From: Posidonia oceanica
Taxonomy: Eukaryota; Streptophyta; Magnoliopsida; Alismatales; Posidoniaceae
DNA: 64,000 nucleotides
Reading direction: 5' to 3'
Assembly: GCA_037176725.1 (NCBI GenBank)
Contig: JAZBRS010000023.1
Span: 22,687,001-22,751,000, forward strand
Each line of letters starts with the position of its first letter. The first letter of the stretch is position 1. The notes beneath the pieces were generated by a model. That model searched no databases. It was not told where the DNA came from and saw only the letters and a list, made by a program, of their open reading frames with translations. Below, in pieces: positions 33,133 to 44,866 of the stretch. Both the position numbers and the translations under genes were made by a program.

Positions 33133-35125
33133 TGTGACCGTCCCGCCTGGCCACGGCGGGCCTCGCACGTTGCCATAGCTCGTGCACAATCGTGCCTTGA
33201 GAGAGAGGGGAAGCCAAAGTCAGTGGTGAATCCAAGGAGAAAACTCAACTCGAAAACACTGGAAAATCGACGAAGAAATCAAAGAAGGAGATAAGACAAA
33301 AACAAAGTTGCCACCTAGTCTATTCAATCGGGAGACAACGAAAATCGAGGAAAGCATAGAAAAACATGCAGATGAATGCAATGCTATGCAAAATGATTGA
33401 TTCGTGCCAAGGACGAGGGCAAAATGGTCACTGTGGGTCCAAAGAAAGGGTAAGGGCTCCTGTTACGTGCAGGAAAGGTGTTGGCACCCCCGACACGCCT
33501 GAGGAATTGGTCTTTCTTGGCTAACCGCTTGCATTTGCAAGAATTTTGGCAATGATTGCCTTTAACTGAAAGTCCAGGGAGCGATGAGTGCTATGCCATG
33601 CTATGAATGCTTTAATGCCTAAGTGCCTGAATGCCATGCATGGGAAATTAAACGTGCCGCCTATGTGCTCAGTAGTGCTACCTGTGTTCCGAACCGGGCG
33701 AACCCTGGTTCGTGAAAACTCCAGGCAGTAAGAATTACTGCCCTAATGCAAATGCAGGCGATAAAACAAAACGCCGATAAAACCACGCAATGCAAGTCAA
33801 CATGCAAAGGGGAAAGCAAACACGGGTGGAAAAGCCAAGGGAAAACAGGCGATGCAAGGAGCAAAACCAAAACGGGGGTCTAGCAGCATGCACAGGTGTC
33901 ACAGCATGTGTCGGAAGCGATAAAATGCGAAAAGCGAAAAGCAAAACCAAATCGGCGCTTAAAAACTGGATTCAGCCAACTGTAAGTGTTGGACACAGCT
34001 AATACTTGCGTCCAATGTTGGATGCAGGACCAGAGGGCGTCCAACACAGACAGATGGCAAATAGCAGAAAACATGCAATTGTAAATCATGCATTCTAAGA
34101 TGTATGGATGCAATACCAATGCAATGATGTAGTAGAATATATGTATGTCATGCAGAGCAATCAAGGCAACAAATCAGAAATGATTTCAGAGCAAGATGCA
34201 AGCATAGAACATGATTTAACATTGCGGGGTGTTGGACGCTAGAGTACACAGTGTCCAACACTGGATGCTGAAAAACTTTACGTCCAACAAGCTGTAGACA
34301 GATGCATAGCAAAATGGCATACAAACTGATAGAAAAATCACAAAGGCATGCATTTAAGTTGCTGTAAACAGGTGTAGGCTAAACATGCATACATGGATTA
34401 AGTAAAAATCCGAAAAGGTGGGCATCTGCAAAGCATGCAAGGAAAAAAGCACAACCAGTATGTAGGACGCAAGCTACACCTGCGTCCAATGTAGGACGCA
34501 AGGAATACCTGCACCCAACACAAGGGAAGGCACAGACATTTAAAACCTACATAAAACCTTGATAAAAAACCAAGCAAACTTAGGAACAGTTGCTAAGAAG
34601 GCTAAGCACACTCATGCAAGCATGGAACAATTAGACATAACAAGTAATGGCATCATGCAAGTATTAAAGTGTAGATAGGCATGCAGTTGTATTGGACGCA
34701 AGCTATAGCTGCGTCCAACATAGGATGCAGCAAGCAGAGGCGTACAACACAGAGAGGAAGCACAGCAAACTGCAGAAAGAACCAGCCCAAAAATCACTTA
34801 TGCATGCATTCAAGCTACTGAAAATAGGCTAACCTCAGGCATGTAAACATGGATCAAGCAAACATAAGGATAAAAAAACATCATGCAAGCATTTAAGCAA
34901 GTGCAGATGAGCAGAAACGTAGGACGCAGAGTACATCTGCATCCAACATAGGACGTAGAGTGTACCTGCGTCCTACACATAAAAGGTGTATAACATGCTG
35001 TAAGCAAGAACTGAGCTTTAAAAACCACTCAAACATAGATGCAAGCTGTGGAAAACAGTCCAAACAAGGTCATGCATCATAGGTCAAGCAAGCATGCCAC
35101 ATAGAACATCATAAAAGAAACATGT

Positions 35126-36649
35126 TGTAGATATCCTATTTTCGCATTTCCCAGAGTTCATAGAGGACAGGGACTTCTGAGGCACTAAAAATCACATGTC
35201 TAAGGCTTAACAACACTTTTTCCAGATCTTCCTTGATTTCTTCAAAGCATTACTTGATCCTACCTTGACTCAGGTTGTTAGCTGTGGCAGAGCCAACTCA
35301 CTCAGACTCGTGGCAAGTCTGGGTACCCTGAATATCCTTTATTTCTACTTAGATTCATGACAGATTTCAGTTAACAGAGATGCCTTCTTGATTTCATAGA
35401 CTATCTGTAGTTTCCCAGCCTTCTATCTTGTTTCCTCTGACAAAAACCCAGAAAAAGGGGCTAGAAATGACCTAAGCTTGATAGTAGCCACTTGGGGAGG
35501 CGACCCAGCTAGTTGCCGCCTAAAAAGGCGACTAGGACAGTCGCCCATTAGCCAGCCGACTGGTCTAGAAGCCATCTGAGGAGGCGGCTCAGTCAAAAGC
35601 CATTTTAGGAGGCGACCCATGTGGACGTCATCTGGAAAGGCGACTGGGCGATCGTGGGCAGCAGTTGCTTCACACGATCCCCTCAACCCTCAGGCGCCAT
35701 CTCAATAGGCGGCTGAGCGGTTGTGGAACTGCCTCGGTCTTCCCACGATCCTTGACCATTAGGAGTCACTCCATGCGGCGACTAGCAATCGTGGCTCCTT
35801 TTGAACCACTTTTCCATAGTTATTTCCCACTCCCCCCTCGACCGTTAGGCGCCAGCTCACCCGGCGACTAACAGTTGTGGCCTCATTCCCGAGTCGTCCC
35901 ACATTTTGACTGAGCGGTTGCTATCCTTAGTCGCCATCTCAACCGGTGACTAATGCTAACTACCATTTTTCTAGAATTTTCTTAACTCCAACCGTCCCCA
36001 CACCCTAGAGTCTATAAATAGACCCCCAAGGTCAGTGGTTTGAGGGTCAGAATTTGGGGGAGAGGAATTTCTGAGAGAGGAATCATCCTGTCAGTGTTAA
36101 ATCTCCACCTCCCATAGCTAGAGCCTTCAACCTAGAAGTTCTATCTCCCACCTTCCTGAAGAGGGAGGCCCAATTCCCATCTTCATTCCAGAGATCTCGA
36201 GCCTAGCCAGAGTTCCGACCGTGCCTCCACTTCTACTCCACTGCATACAGCACGAGGGTGAAGGGAGTATCTTCCAATCTTTTTATTTCATATTGCATTC
36301 CTTAGCATAGGACTCATAGCATATGCATGTGGGGAACAACCCCCGGTTAGTATTAGATTCATTTGTTAATATTGTTCTTCGTTTGTTTTTTTTGTTATCA
36401 TTTACTACACACCAACTAATCTAGATCTTCTCTTTTTATTTGTTTTGAAGGAAAGGAAAATACTTACGTAGCATGAGGAGGCCGCTAGACGACATCCAGC
36501 CATCGATCTAGTAGTCCGAGGACCCACATCTTCACAATCTCCTCCCAGGTGTCTTGTCTACCCAAAGGCGAGTGGCGATCACAACAAAGCTGTCGACGTC
36601 GTGGAAGCACCGGCATCTTCAACTCAAGCACCCCAAAAATCCATCCACA
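35126..36649 (+). repeat. E5 5' LTR
   Basis: TGTAGATATCCTATTTTCGC .. AAATCCATCCACA. Contains dense GGCGAC/GTCGCC pairs (35490-35960), a TATAAATAG box near 36014 and a likely transcription start region after it. Confidence 0.93.
36014..36022 (+). promoter_or_regulatory. E5 LTR TATA box
   Basis: GTCTATAAATAGACCCCC is a strong plant TATA box in the 5' LTR. The same sequence occurs in the 3' LTR near 44230. Confidence 0.7.
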
Positions 36650-36675
36650 GTTAGTGGCGATCACGGTGGGACTCG
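36650..36675 (+). promoter_or_regulatory. E5 primer-binding site
   Basis: GTTAGTGGCGATCACGGTGG directly follows the LTR. It is of the TGGCGA.. type seen at 4430 and 57065. Confidence 0.6.
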
Positions 36676-38123
36676 GCTTTAGCCAACCCTCTGTGCTACG
36701 TGAGTATTTTCCTTCCTTCCTTCATTTACTTCTTTAGATCTAGTTGTTTCTTTCTTTTGTTTTCGGTTTAGGAGGCCGTGCACCTAGGTTTTCACAACTC
36801 CTAAACCCCATAGTGTTTTCTGTCATTAGAACACTTTTTCTAACCCAACCACCTTGATCTTAAGGCAAGAGGTCTCGTTAGCGCTTTGAGGCAACAATAA
36901 CCTCCTGTCTAGGGTCGGGTTACTACTATTCTGAAAAATAGAGAACTCCAGTTTCCAGCCGCCTAGTAATCCGGCGCCTGAGTCAATCGCAGTTCACTGT
37001 GGCGACCTCTCAAGGCGCACCAATTACAGGAGACTGGATCTGGGTGTTTATTTCACTACAGATCGTTTATTATTTTCAGTAGCTTGTGTTGCTTTTCTTT
37101 TAGATCTGTAGTAGTTTAAAAACTGATTAACATCCTGTTCACTGTAATTTTAGTTTTTTATTCGGATTTTAGGTTTGTATGTGTCCACCCTTAAGGTGGA
37201 AACTATTTTATTGATATCAAAGTTAAAGTTCCTTGAGATCTCTTTCTCTAACTAAAACAACCAAGTAGAGCGAGCGAACCTGGGCCAGTGCAAGTTGCTC
37301 TCCCATACTCTACTTGATCGGGATAGTTAGATTAAGAACTCAAGGTGTCCTAGGGTTTTATTTTGACTCCTCCTCTTCCTTGAGTCAAAATAATCCCTAG
37401 TAGATACTTTACACTTTGATATTCTTTGTTTATTTATTATTTTGTGGATTGTTAAAGTACCGAGCCTAAGGACAGAATCCTAGGTGGTGGGTCCCTCTTT
37501 AGAGAGACAAGCCTGCCATCTAGGCCCTCTTGGTGGACCCTAAAGAAGGTCAAAGGGTGGTACCTATAAGCCAACAAATCCCATTCAGTATAAACACACA
37601 GGTTTAACTAATTAATTAACTAATTAACCACTTAAACAGTAAAAACAGCGATCTGTCTGCAACTTGCATCTTTTTTTTTCCTGTGTGTTGCGCGGTCTGT
37701 CCAAGACAGACCTGGTTTGCTGGAGGAATAGGCTCTGAGCCGCCTGTTCAGAAGGCGCCTTGCTCAGCCGCCCGGTTAACCGGCGACTTGTTTGGTCATC
37801 TGAGTAACAGGTGACTACAGTGAGACGCTCCGTTCAGTGTGCCTTGTTTGCAGGAATCTAATTATCTTTGTTAATAGGTTGTAGAAACGTCAAAACTGTT
37901 TACTGTTTACTGTTATTTTTACTTTCATTTTAATCGAGTCTGTATTAGATAGTGTATTCGAGTCTGTAAATTTTCTTTTCAAGTTTTCTGTAATAACTTA
38001 AAGGAAAAAAGAAGAAAAGAAGAAGAAAAAAAAGAAGAAAAAAAAGAGAAAAAAAGAAAAGCAAAAGCAAAAGCAAAAAAAAAAGAAAAGCAAAAGCAAA
38101 AGCAAAAAAAACACAATCTTGTA
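36676..38123 (+). other. E5 leader; no gene
   Basis: About 1.4 kb of non-coding leader. It contains GCCGCC/GGCGCC-rich cassettes near 36957-37025 and 37738-37815. It ends with a purine-only run (38001-38110) of GAAGAAAAAAAA and AAAGCAAAAGC repeats just before the gag start. Confidence 0.6.
38001..38110. repeat. Purine-rich A/G microsatellite before E5 gag
   Basis: About 110 bp almost purely of AAG, AAAG and AAGCAAAAGC repeats immediately 5' of the gag start codon at 38124. The antisense Phe/Leu-rich frame is a by-product. Confidence 0.8.
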
Positions 38124-40676
38124 ATGGAGCTCTATCAACCAAATCAAGGGCGCGTCCATGTGACCTCTGCTTCAACATCTAGCTCCACGGCACGACCAAG
38201 CACGGACCCCAATGGGTTCTTATTCAAAACTTCAACTCCACAAGCTGAGGAGCCAGAAACCCTTAGTTTCTCGCAAGCAATGAGCCGGTCATGTGAAGAA
38301 GAAAGAGAAATAAGCTACTCCCGATCTCGGAGTACCCCGTTTGAACACACAAATTCTGGGGTAACCTCCCAAGTAGTGCCTGCAACGACCGCTTCCTATC
38401 TGTCTGAGGAAGCGACTCATGAGATCTACCAACTCCTAGCATGGCACCATCATCCCTCATTTAGGAGCCTACAAATGTCATCCGTCCACCAAACTTCTTT
38501 CCTAAACTACCACCAAAACCCATTAACCACGTCCACTCACGCCTACACATACACCACGCCACTAAACCCCACTACAAACTTCCCTACTCAAAATTCATTC
38601 ATACAATACCACGCAACACCAACCTATCCTCCCATGCATCAAACCATGCCATCATACACAACTTACCAACAACTAAAATTTCCCGGGACATCATACCAAC
38701 CACAGTATCTCGGAATAACACACTCACCACAACCTCCCGCTAACGCATAATCATACTACACTCCACATCAAACCCAACCCTTCTTTCCACCATACGACAC
38801 TCTATCACCACCATCCTACCACCAAAACCATGGGCACCTAAATCAGGGACAACAAGCCATGCCGAGACAGGACATCAAGAGAATGATCTCTGAAACACTC
38901 ACTGAGGCAGGAGTTACATTTAAAGCACCGATAGGGTTTGACACGTCGAAATTTCCTCATTTTGTTCTTCCACCTGGATTCAAAATGCCAAAAATGAGGA
39001 AACACAGTGGAACAGAGGATCCAAGGGGCCATCTAGCCACATTCGCCATGGATGCTCTGCCCTATCAATATGATAACGGGCTTATAATCTACCTCTTCTT
39101 TAAGAGCTTGGAAGGAGAAGCACTGGGATGGTTCAACACGCTCACAGCGTATGATCTCAGTGACTTTAAGATGGTCCAGGAGAAATTTCTGCACCAATAT
39201 GTCCATCGCATCCAACACGAGCCTACAATGAGCGACCTTCTCGTTGAAAAGATGAAACCTGATGAGGAGTTTGCTACTTTTACGAGCAGATGGAGAGACA
39301 TGGCGGCAAGGTCTAAATGCTATATTCCTGAAAGCCAAGCAGTTGAGTTCATATCCCGAAACGCTACAGGAGCACTTAGAACAGGGCTATTGATGAGTGA
39401 CCTCCACACATACCCTCAATTGTATGAACGTGCTGCAAGAATCCTCCGTCACCAAAGGGACCTACCATTTCTAGAGCCTGAGGAAAGGGGCAAGAAGAAG
39501 GTTTCTGGCCATACACTTGAAGGGATCACTGGCGACATTGCCCAGGTCTCAATTCAACAAAAGCAGAAAGGGCAAGGGAACCCCCAATCTTTTTTGGCCA
39601 GAAATCAATGGGAGCAGTATTTAAGCCAACCTACGTAGTACCAGAGACAGTTAGTGTAGCCAGCGCAGCACCAACAACAACAGCTTCCTGATTACCCGGT
39701 ACATACCCAGCGAGGATGGACGGGCAATGCACACTAGGGGCAACAACAAGCGTAGGGGAACTACCACCAGGTCCCTCCACCATGAAGCTACAAAGGCCCT
39801 CAAAGGCAAAACTATCCTCTGCTTCTTGAATCAATCTCTGATACATTCAGGATGTTGGTTGAAAGTGGAGATCTACAACTCCTTGAACCCAATCCAAGTT
39901 TTCCGAACGCTAATATGGCCAAGCACTGCCCTTATCATCAGAACAACGGGCACACCCTTGAAGAATGCTTCACTGTCAAAGATAAGATACACAATCTTAA
40001 TGACAAGGGTGATATCATGTGGTCTGAGCTCAAAGCCAGACTAAAGGCAGCTCAGGAAGGACAACAGGTGATGCAGATACACCAAGAGCTCTTGTTCAAC
40101 TACCGAGTAGATCATGCGGATGCAGAGATCATCTTATCAGCTGCTCGGGCTGAATTTGCATCCATCCAGTGCATACCAGCAGATCCAGAGCAGAGCCCAT
40201 CCAGCGAAAGGGACCTTGATTCCCATGTGCTCCAGGACTTAACAAAGGAAGGCTGCTTGTCCATTTATGACAAATACACTGACTGGTGCGATGAGCAGAC
40301 GGTGGATTCTCAAGTGTTCCAGGACTTAATAGAAGAAGACCAGTTGCCCATCTACGATGAGTATGTAGATTCAGACTGGTATAAAGCAGAAGCTGCACTT
40401 GGTTCACTCTGCCAAGCTCTCCAAGCAGCACAAGTAAGAGCTGATCCTCCTCCCAAGCCGCCCGACCCTACAAACGGACACACTAGGGGCAGTCATGCGC
40501 ACTGTGTTCATGAAGGAGAGGTTAATGCAGAGCACATCGGCAGCCACACTTCAAGAGGAGGAGGACACCTGATAGCCTCACTCCAAAACAAAGCCACCAG
40601 GGGCACACTACCTGGAACGGGTCAGAACAAGTCCGACTCTGACCCTCTGAAAGCAAGGACAGCGCGCAAATGAAAA
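38124..40676 (+). pseudogene. E5 gag, one frame with several in-frame stops
   Basis: Encodes the capsid-type structural protein. Starts MELYQPNQGRVHV and keeps a single frame to the TGA at 40674. Domains: Ser/Thr/Tyr/Gln-rich N-terminus (residues 1-240); Retrotrans_gag capsid core (about 38930-39480: KFPHFVLPPGFKMPKM, GEALGWFNTL, EKFLHQYV, DEEFATFTSRWRDMA); Gln-rich linker; and a knuckle CPYHQNNGHTLEEC near 39925, followed by an acidic C-terminal part with two partial repeats (QDLTKEGCLSIYDKYTDW / QDLIEEDQLPIYDEYVDSDW). Stops occur at 38748 (TAA) and at 39636, 39654, 39735, 39753 and 39783. Most are TAG or TGA where CAG or CGA would be read. No frameshift is seen, so the element was probably translatable recently. 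Confidence 0.85.
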
Positions 40677-43342
40677 GAAAGACAAGAACATGCACCACAA
40701 GCACCTGACTACTTAACGCCAGGGGCAGACTTCCACAGTCACCCCTCAGGTAAGCCCCCTCATCTGGGAAGGGAGGTGCAAAGTTCCACTAAACCCGACT
40801 GAGGGCAGTGGTTAATTTAAGTAAAACTTGTAAATAAGACACTTTCTTTCAGTACTTTGTTTTATTTATCACTAATGCTAAGTTAAAGTATAAAAATAAA
40901 TACAAAAATGATTGATGAGTGTGGACTGTACCTAACAACTTAGAGTACTAAGCAACATTGCCAAAATATTACCTAAGGCTCCTAAGTAGAGACCGTCACA
41001 CCGAGGGAAGGTCCAACCACTGGTTGTAACAACCTAAAGACATCTTTAGATTCGTGGGAGTTACATACAATACACCCTTAATTAGCATGCCAAAATCTAG
41101 AAAGAATCAAAGACCAAATCCTAGGCAAGGAAAGAAAGTTGTGTCCTAAATAGAAAAAGAACTGAACAACTAGGGTAACCTCAACCTTGTCCTATCTACA
41201 CATACACTTGCACAGGGAGGTAAGAGAAAGGCAAGCTCGGAGCAAAGGCTTACGGTGCGAATCGCTTGCCAAATAAATTAGAAAGCGTCCAGAAAAGATG
41301 GTAGCAAAAACTACCCAAATAGAGAGGAAAGAAGACAGTAAAGAAGCTGTCCAAGTGAGGAACAATTGAAAAGAGACAGTAAAAGAAATTGTCCAACTAA
41401 AAGAGGTCAGCAAAGAGCTGTCCAAAGAGCGGAAAATGAACATGGCAAAAGCTATCCATGAATCTAAAGCATAAATCTTAGAAAGACTCATTAAGGGCCA
41501 AGGAAGGGCAAGTGGAATTCAAGACCTAAGCCAAAGTCGAGAGCTTACTACACTTCAAACCTCCTCCACCTATCTCACTCACAGATAAGGGGCAGGGAAT
41601 CCTAGAAGTTCAGGGACTGATTAAATGAAGGATACAATAATCAAACTAAGGCTAGTATGAGGTCCTAAGTTCTCAAAAGACGAGGCATGTTAGAAGGGAA
41701 GTTCTCTCACCCTAGGTAATATGAGGCAAGACTGCAAGATCTTTAAGTAAGAAGGCTATGACCACACTCATCAAACTCAAAATACAAAAAAATTAGAAAA
41801 ACTCAAAATACAAAAAAATCAGAAAAACTCAAAATACAAAAAAAAAAATCAAAAAAACCCAAAATACAAAAAAATCAGAAAATCCAAAAACTACCAAAAA
41901 ATCAGAAAATCCCAAAATACAAAGAAAATAGAAAATCTAAAAACTACCAAAAAATCGGAAAATCCCAAAATACAAAGAAAATAGAAAATCTAAAAACTAC
42001 CAAAAAATATATAGAAAATCCCAAAATACTAAAAAATTAGAAAATCCAAGAAAACCAACCAAAAAGAAGTACCATCCACCCTACATACAAGTGAAAACTT
42101 AGTAAGTAGGAAAACTGGAGTTAGTCTGGCCGATGATGCAACAATCATTTCACCTCAGATTCGGAGTCAACGTCCTACTCAAGTGTGTCTCACGGCTGGG
42201 TGCGTTTTCTCAACAAAGACATTGCTTCTGCAATAATCTTTAGAGCATCTACGATGACTCACAATCGACGTCTACTGGGTTCCGATTTTCCATCTCTCTG
42301 CTGAGGCCAAGACTAATTCCCTCCACCTAGTTCTCAAGTAGTGTTGATTAAGGGATTACTTTGCCCCTTATACAAGTATAACTTAGTCAAATCGCCCTAG
42401 GAACTGGGAAAGGTTCACCTGTGATTACTAACATCTTTTGTTAAGTGTGCAGGTATAAAACTTACAACATAAAGAATGAGCTCACGCCTAAGGGGCTCAT
42501 ATAGTTTGCAAAGGCACACCCACTTTGACTAAAAGGCAAACCCCGGTTTGGCAAAGGAAGGGTTCACTCCCTCACCCGGTTCTTTAATCATAGAACTCCT
42601 TTATTTGCCAAATCGAGCTGTGGGACGACAGTCCTTTCTAGAGAGTGTTGGTCACACTTGAAGACGGAAAACACTTGACCACAACAAATTGCATTCATTC
42701 ATCTTGCATATGTCCATATGGTTTGGGAACAACCGTACCTCGCCGGCCTAACCTAGCATATGGACCATTCATTGCATCGTATGTTGCATTTGCATTTGTT
42801 TGCTTGAATCATGCATTCATGCATTTTCTCATATCATTGGAAGTGGAACACGGACGGAGCATTGTTCTTCAAGAGTGTTAGAAACCCTTAGGACATGTGA
42901 TTCTCCTAGAGCTAACCTAGTTCCTACCAATCCTTCTATCAATTCCAATTCGAGTAAAATCTCAAATATGACGCCACAAGAGCACTTCTTTTCGATCGTG
43001 TAAGGGTCACGCCCCACGATTTCCTCCCTAGCTTCAGCCCTGTGAAGTACATCTTTACATGGTTGACAGGTCTCGACATCGGCTGCGACACAAGTTTCGA
43101 AACCGACTTGACCCCTCCATGCCTGAGTCTTCAATATGACGGCAATTAATCAAACCACCCAGCCGTTTGGCAATCTCTCGACACCAAGTCAGTTCACCCC
43201 TTCTTCCTTTTTTATTATCTTCCTTCATCCCTTGTGGCGGATTGTTTGAGGTGGAGCTCCCCTTTTCAGGAAATGCTCAATGGGACATCGTTCTTACCTT
43301 GGACTCGATCTTGTTCCAAGATCAACTCAAAGGAGGGGCATC
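40677..43342 (+). other. E5 non-coding region replacing pol
   Basis: 2.6 kb with no protease, RT, RNase H or integrase motif in any frame. It includes the A-rich array at 41770-42060. The purine tract AAAGGAGGGGCATC abuts the 3' LTR at 43330-43342. Confidence 0.75.
41770..42060. repeat. A-rich tandem array in E5 (CAAAATACAAAAAAAT type)
   Basis: Units of about 22-33 bp, ACTCAAAATACAAAAAAATC then AGAAAA, with later variants CCAAAATACAAAGAAAATAG and AAAATCTAAAAACTACC. No coding content. Confidence 0.85.
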
Positions 43343-44866
43343 TGTAGATATCCCATTTTCGCATTTCCCAGAGTTCATAGAGGACAGGGACTTCTGAGGC
43401 ACTAAAAATCACATGTCTAAGGCTTAACAACACTTTTTCCAGATCTTCCTTGATTTCTTCAAAGCATTACTTGATCCTACCTTGACTCAGGTTGTTAGCT
43501 GTGGCAGAGCCAACTCACTCAGACTCGTGGCAAGTCTGGGTACCCTGAATATCCTTTATTTCTACTTAGATTCATGACAGATTTCAGTTAACAGAGATGC
43601 CTTCTTGATTTCATAGACTATCTGTAGTTTCCCAGCCTTCTATCTTGTTTCCTCTGACAAAAACCCAGAAAAAGGGGCTAGAAATGACCTAAGCTTGATA
43701 GTAGCCACTTGGGGAGGTGACCCGGCTAGTTGCCGCCTAAAGAGGCTACTAGGACAGTCTCCCATTAGCTAGCCGACTGGTCTAGAAGCCATCTGAGGAG
43801 GCGGCTCAGTCTAAAGCCATTTTAGGAGGCAACCCATGTGGACGTCATCTGGAAAGGTGACTGGGCGATCGTGGGCAGCAGTTGCTTCACACGATCCCCT
43901 CAACCCTCAGGCGCCATCTCAACAGGTGGCTGAGCGGTTGTGGAACTACCTCGGTCTTCCCACGATCCCTGACCATTAGGCGTCACTCCATGCGGCGACT
44001 AGCAATCGTGGCTCCTTTTGAACCGCTTTTCCATAGTTATTTCCCACTCCCCCCTCGACCGTTAGGCGCCAGCTCACCCGGCGACTAACAGTTGTGGCCT
44101 CATTCCCGAGTCGTCCCACATTTTGACTGAGCGGTTGCTATCCTTAGTCGCCATCTCAACCGGTGACTAATGCTAACTGCCATTTTTCTAGAATTTTCTT
44201 AACTCCAACCGTCCCCACACCCTAGAGTCTATAAATAGACCCCCAAGGTCAGTGGTTTGAGGGTCAGAATTTGGGGGAGAGGAATTTCTGAGAGAGGAAT
44301 CATCCTGTCAGTGTTAAATCTCCACCTCCTAGAGCTAGAGCCTTTAACCCAGAAGTTCTATCTCCCACCTTCCAGAAGAGGGAAGCTCAATTCCCATCTT
44401 CATTCCAGAGATCTCAAGCCTAGCCAGAGCTCCGACCGTGCCTCCACTTCTACTCCACTGCATACAGCACGAGGGTGAAGGGAGTATCTTCCAATCTTTT
44501 TATTTCATATTGCATTCCTTAGCATAGGACCCATAGCATATGCATGCGGAGAACAACCCTTGGTTAGTATTAGATTCGTTTGTTAATATTGTTCCTTGTT
44601 TGTTTTTTTTGTTATCATTTACTACACACCAACTAATCTAGATCTTCTCTTTTTATTTGTTTTGAAGGAAAGGAAAATGCTTACGTAGCACGAGGAGGCC
44701 GCTAGACGACATCTAGCCATCGATTTAGTGGTCCGAGGACCCACATCTTCACAATCTCTCCCCAGGTGTCTTGTCTACCCAAAGGTGAGTGGCGATCACA
44801 ACAAAGCTGTCGAGGTCGTGGAAGCGCCGACATCTTCAACTCAAGCACCCCAAAAATCCATCCACA
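43343..44866 (+). repeat. E5 3' LTR
   Basis: TGTAGATATCCCATTTTCGC .. AAATCCATCCACA, 1,524 bp, equal in length to the 5' LTR and differing by scattered substitutions. Confidence 0.93.

Larger units (their letters stand above)
35126..44866 (+). mobile_element. E5: gag-only LTR retrotransposon (plus), nested in E2
   Basis: Two 1,524-bp LTRs (35126-36649 and 43343-44866), flanks CATGT (35121-35125) and CATGC (44867-44871). The unoccupied site CATGC is at 54331-54335 in the other E2 LTR, in otherwise matching sequence. The total is 9,741 bp. A PBS-like TGGCGATCACGGTGGGACTC follows the 5' LTR and the purine tract AAAGGAGGGGCA precedes the 3' LTR. The only coding region is gag (38124-40676). The remaining 2.6 kb before the 3' LTR has no pol, so E5 must be mobilised by a relative. 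The LTRs have equal length and differ mostly by scattered transitions, making it a young layer of the nest. Confidence 0.93.

Noticed and set aside
33661..34164. Frames of 69-94 residues that recur almost unchanged at 52870-53373
   Set aside because: Their apparent conservation is only because both stretches are the two LTRs of E2.
37945..38178. Phe/Leu-rich minus-strand frame resembling a membrane protein
   Set aside because: It is the complement of an A/G microsatellite.
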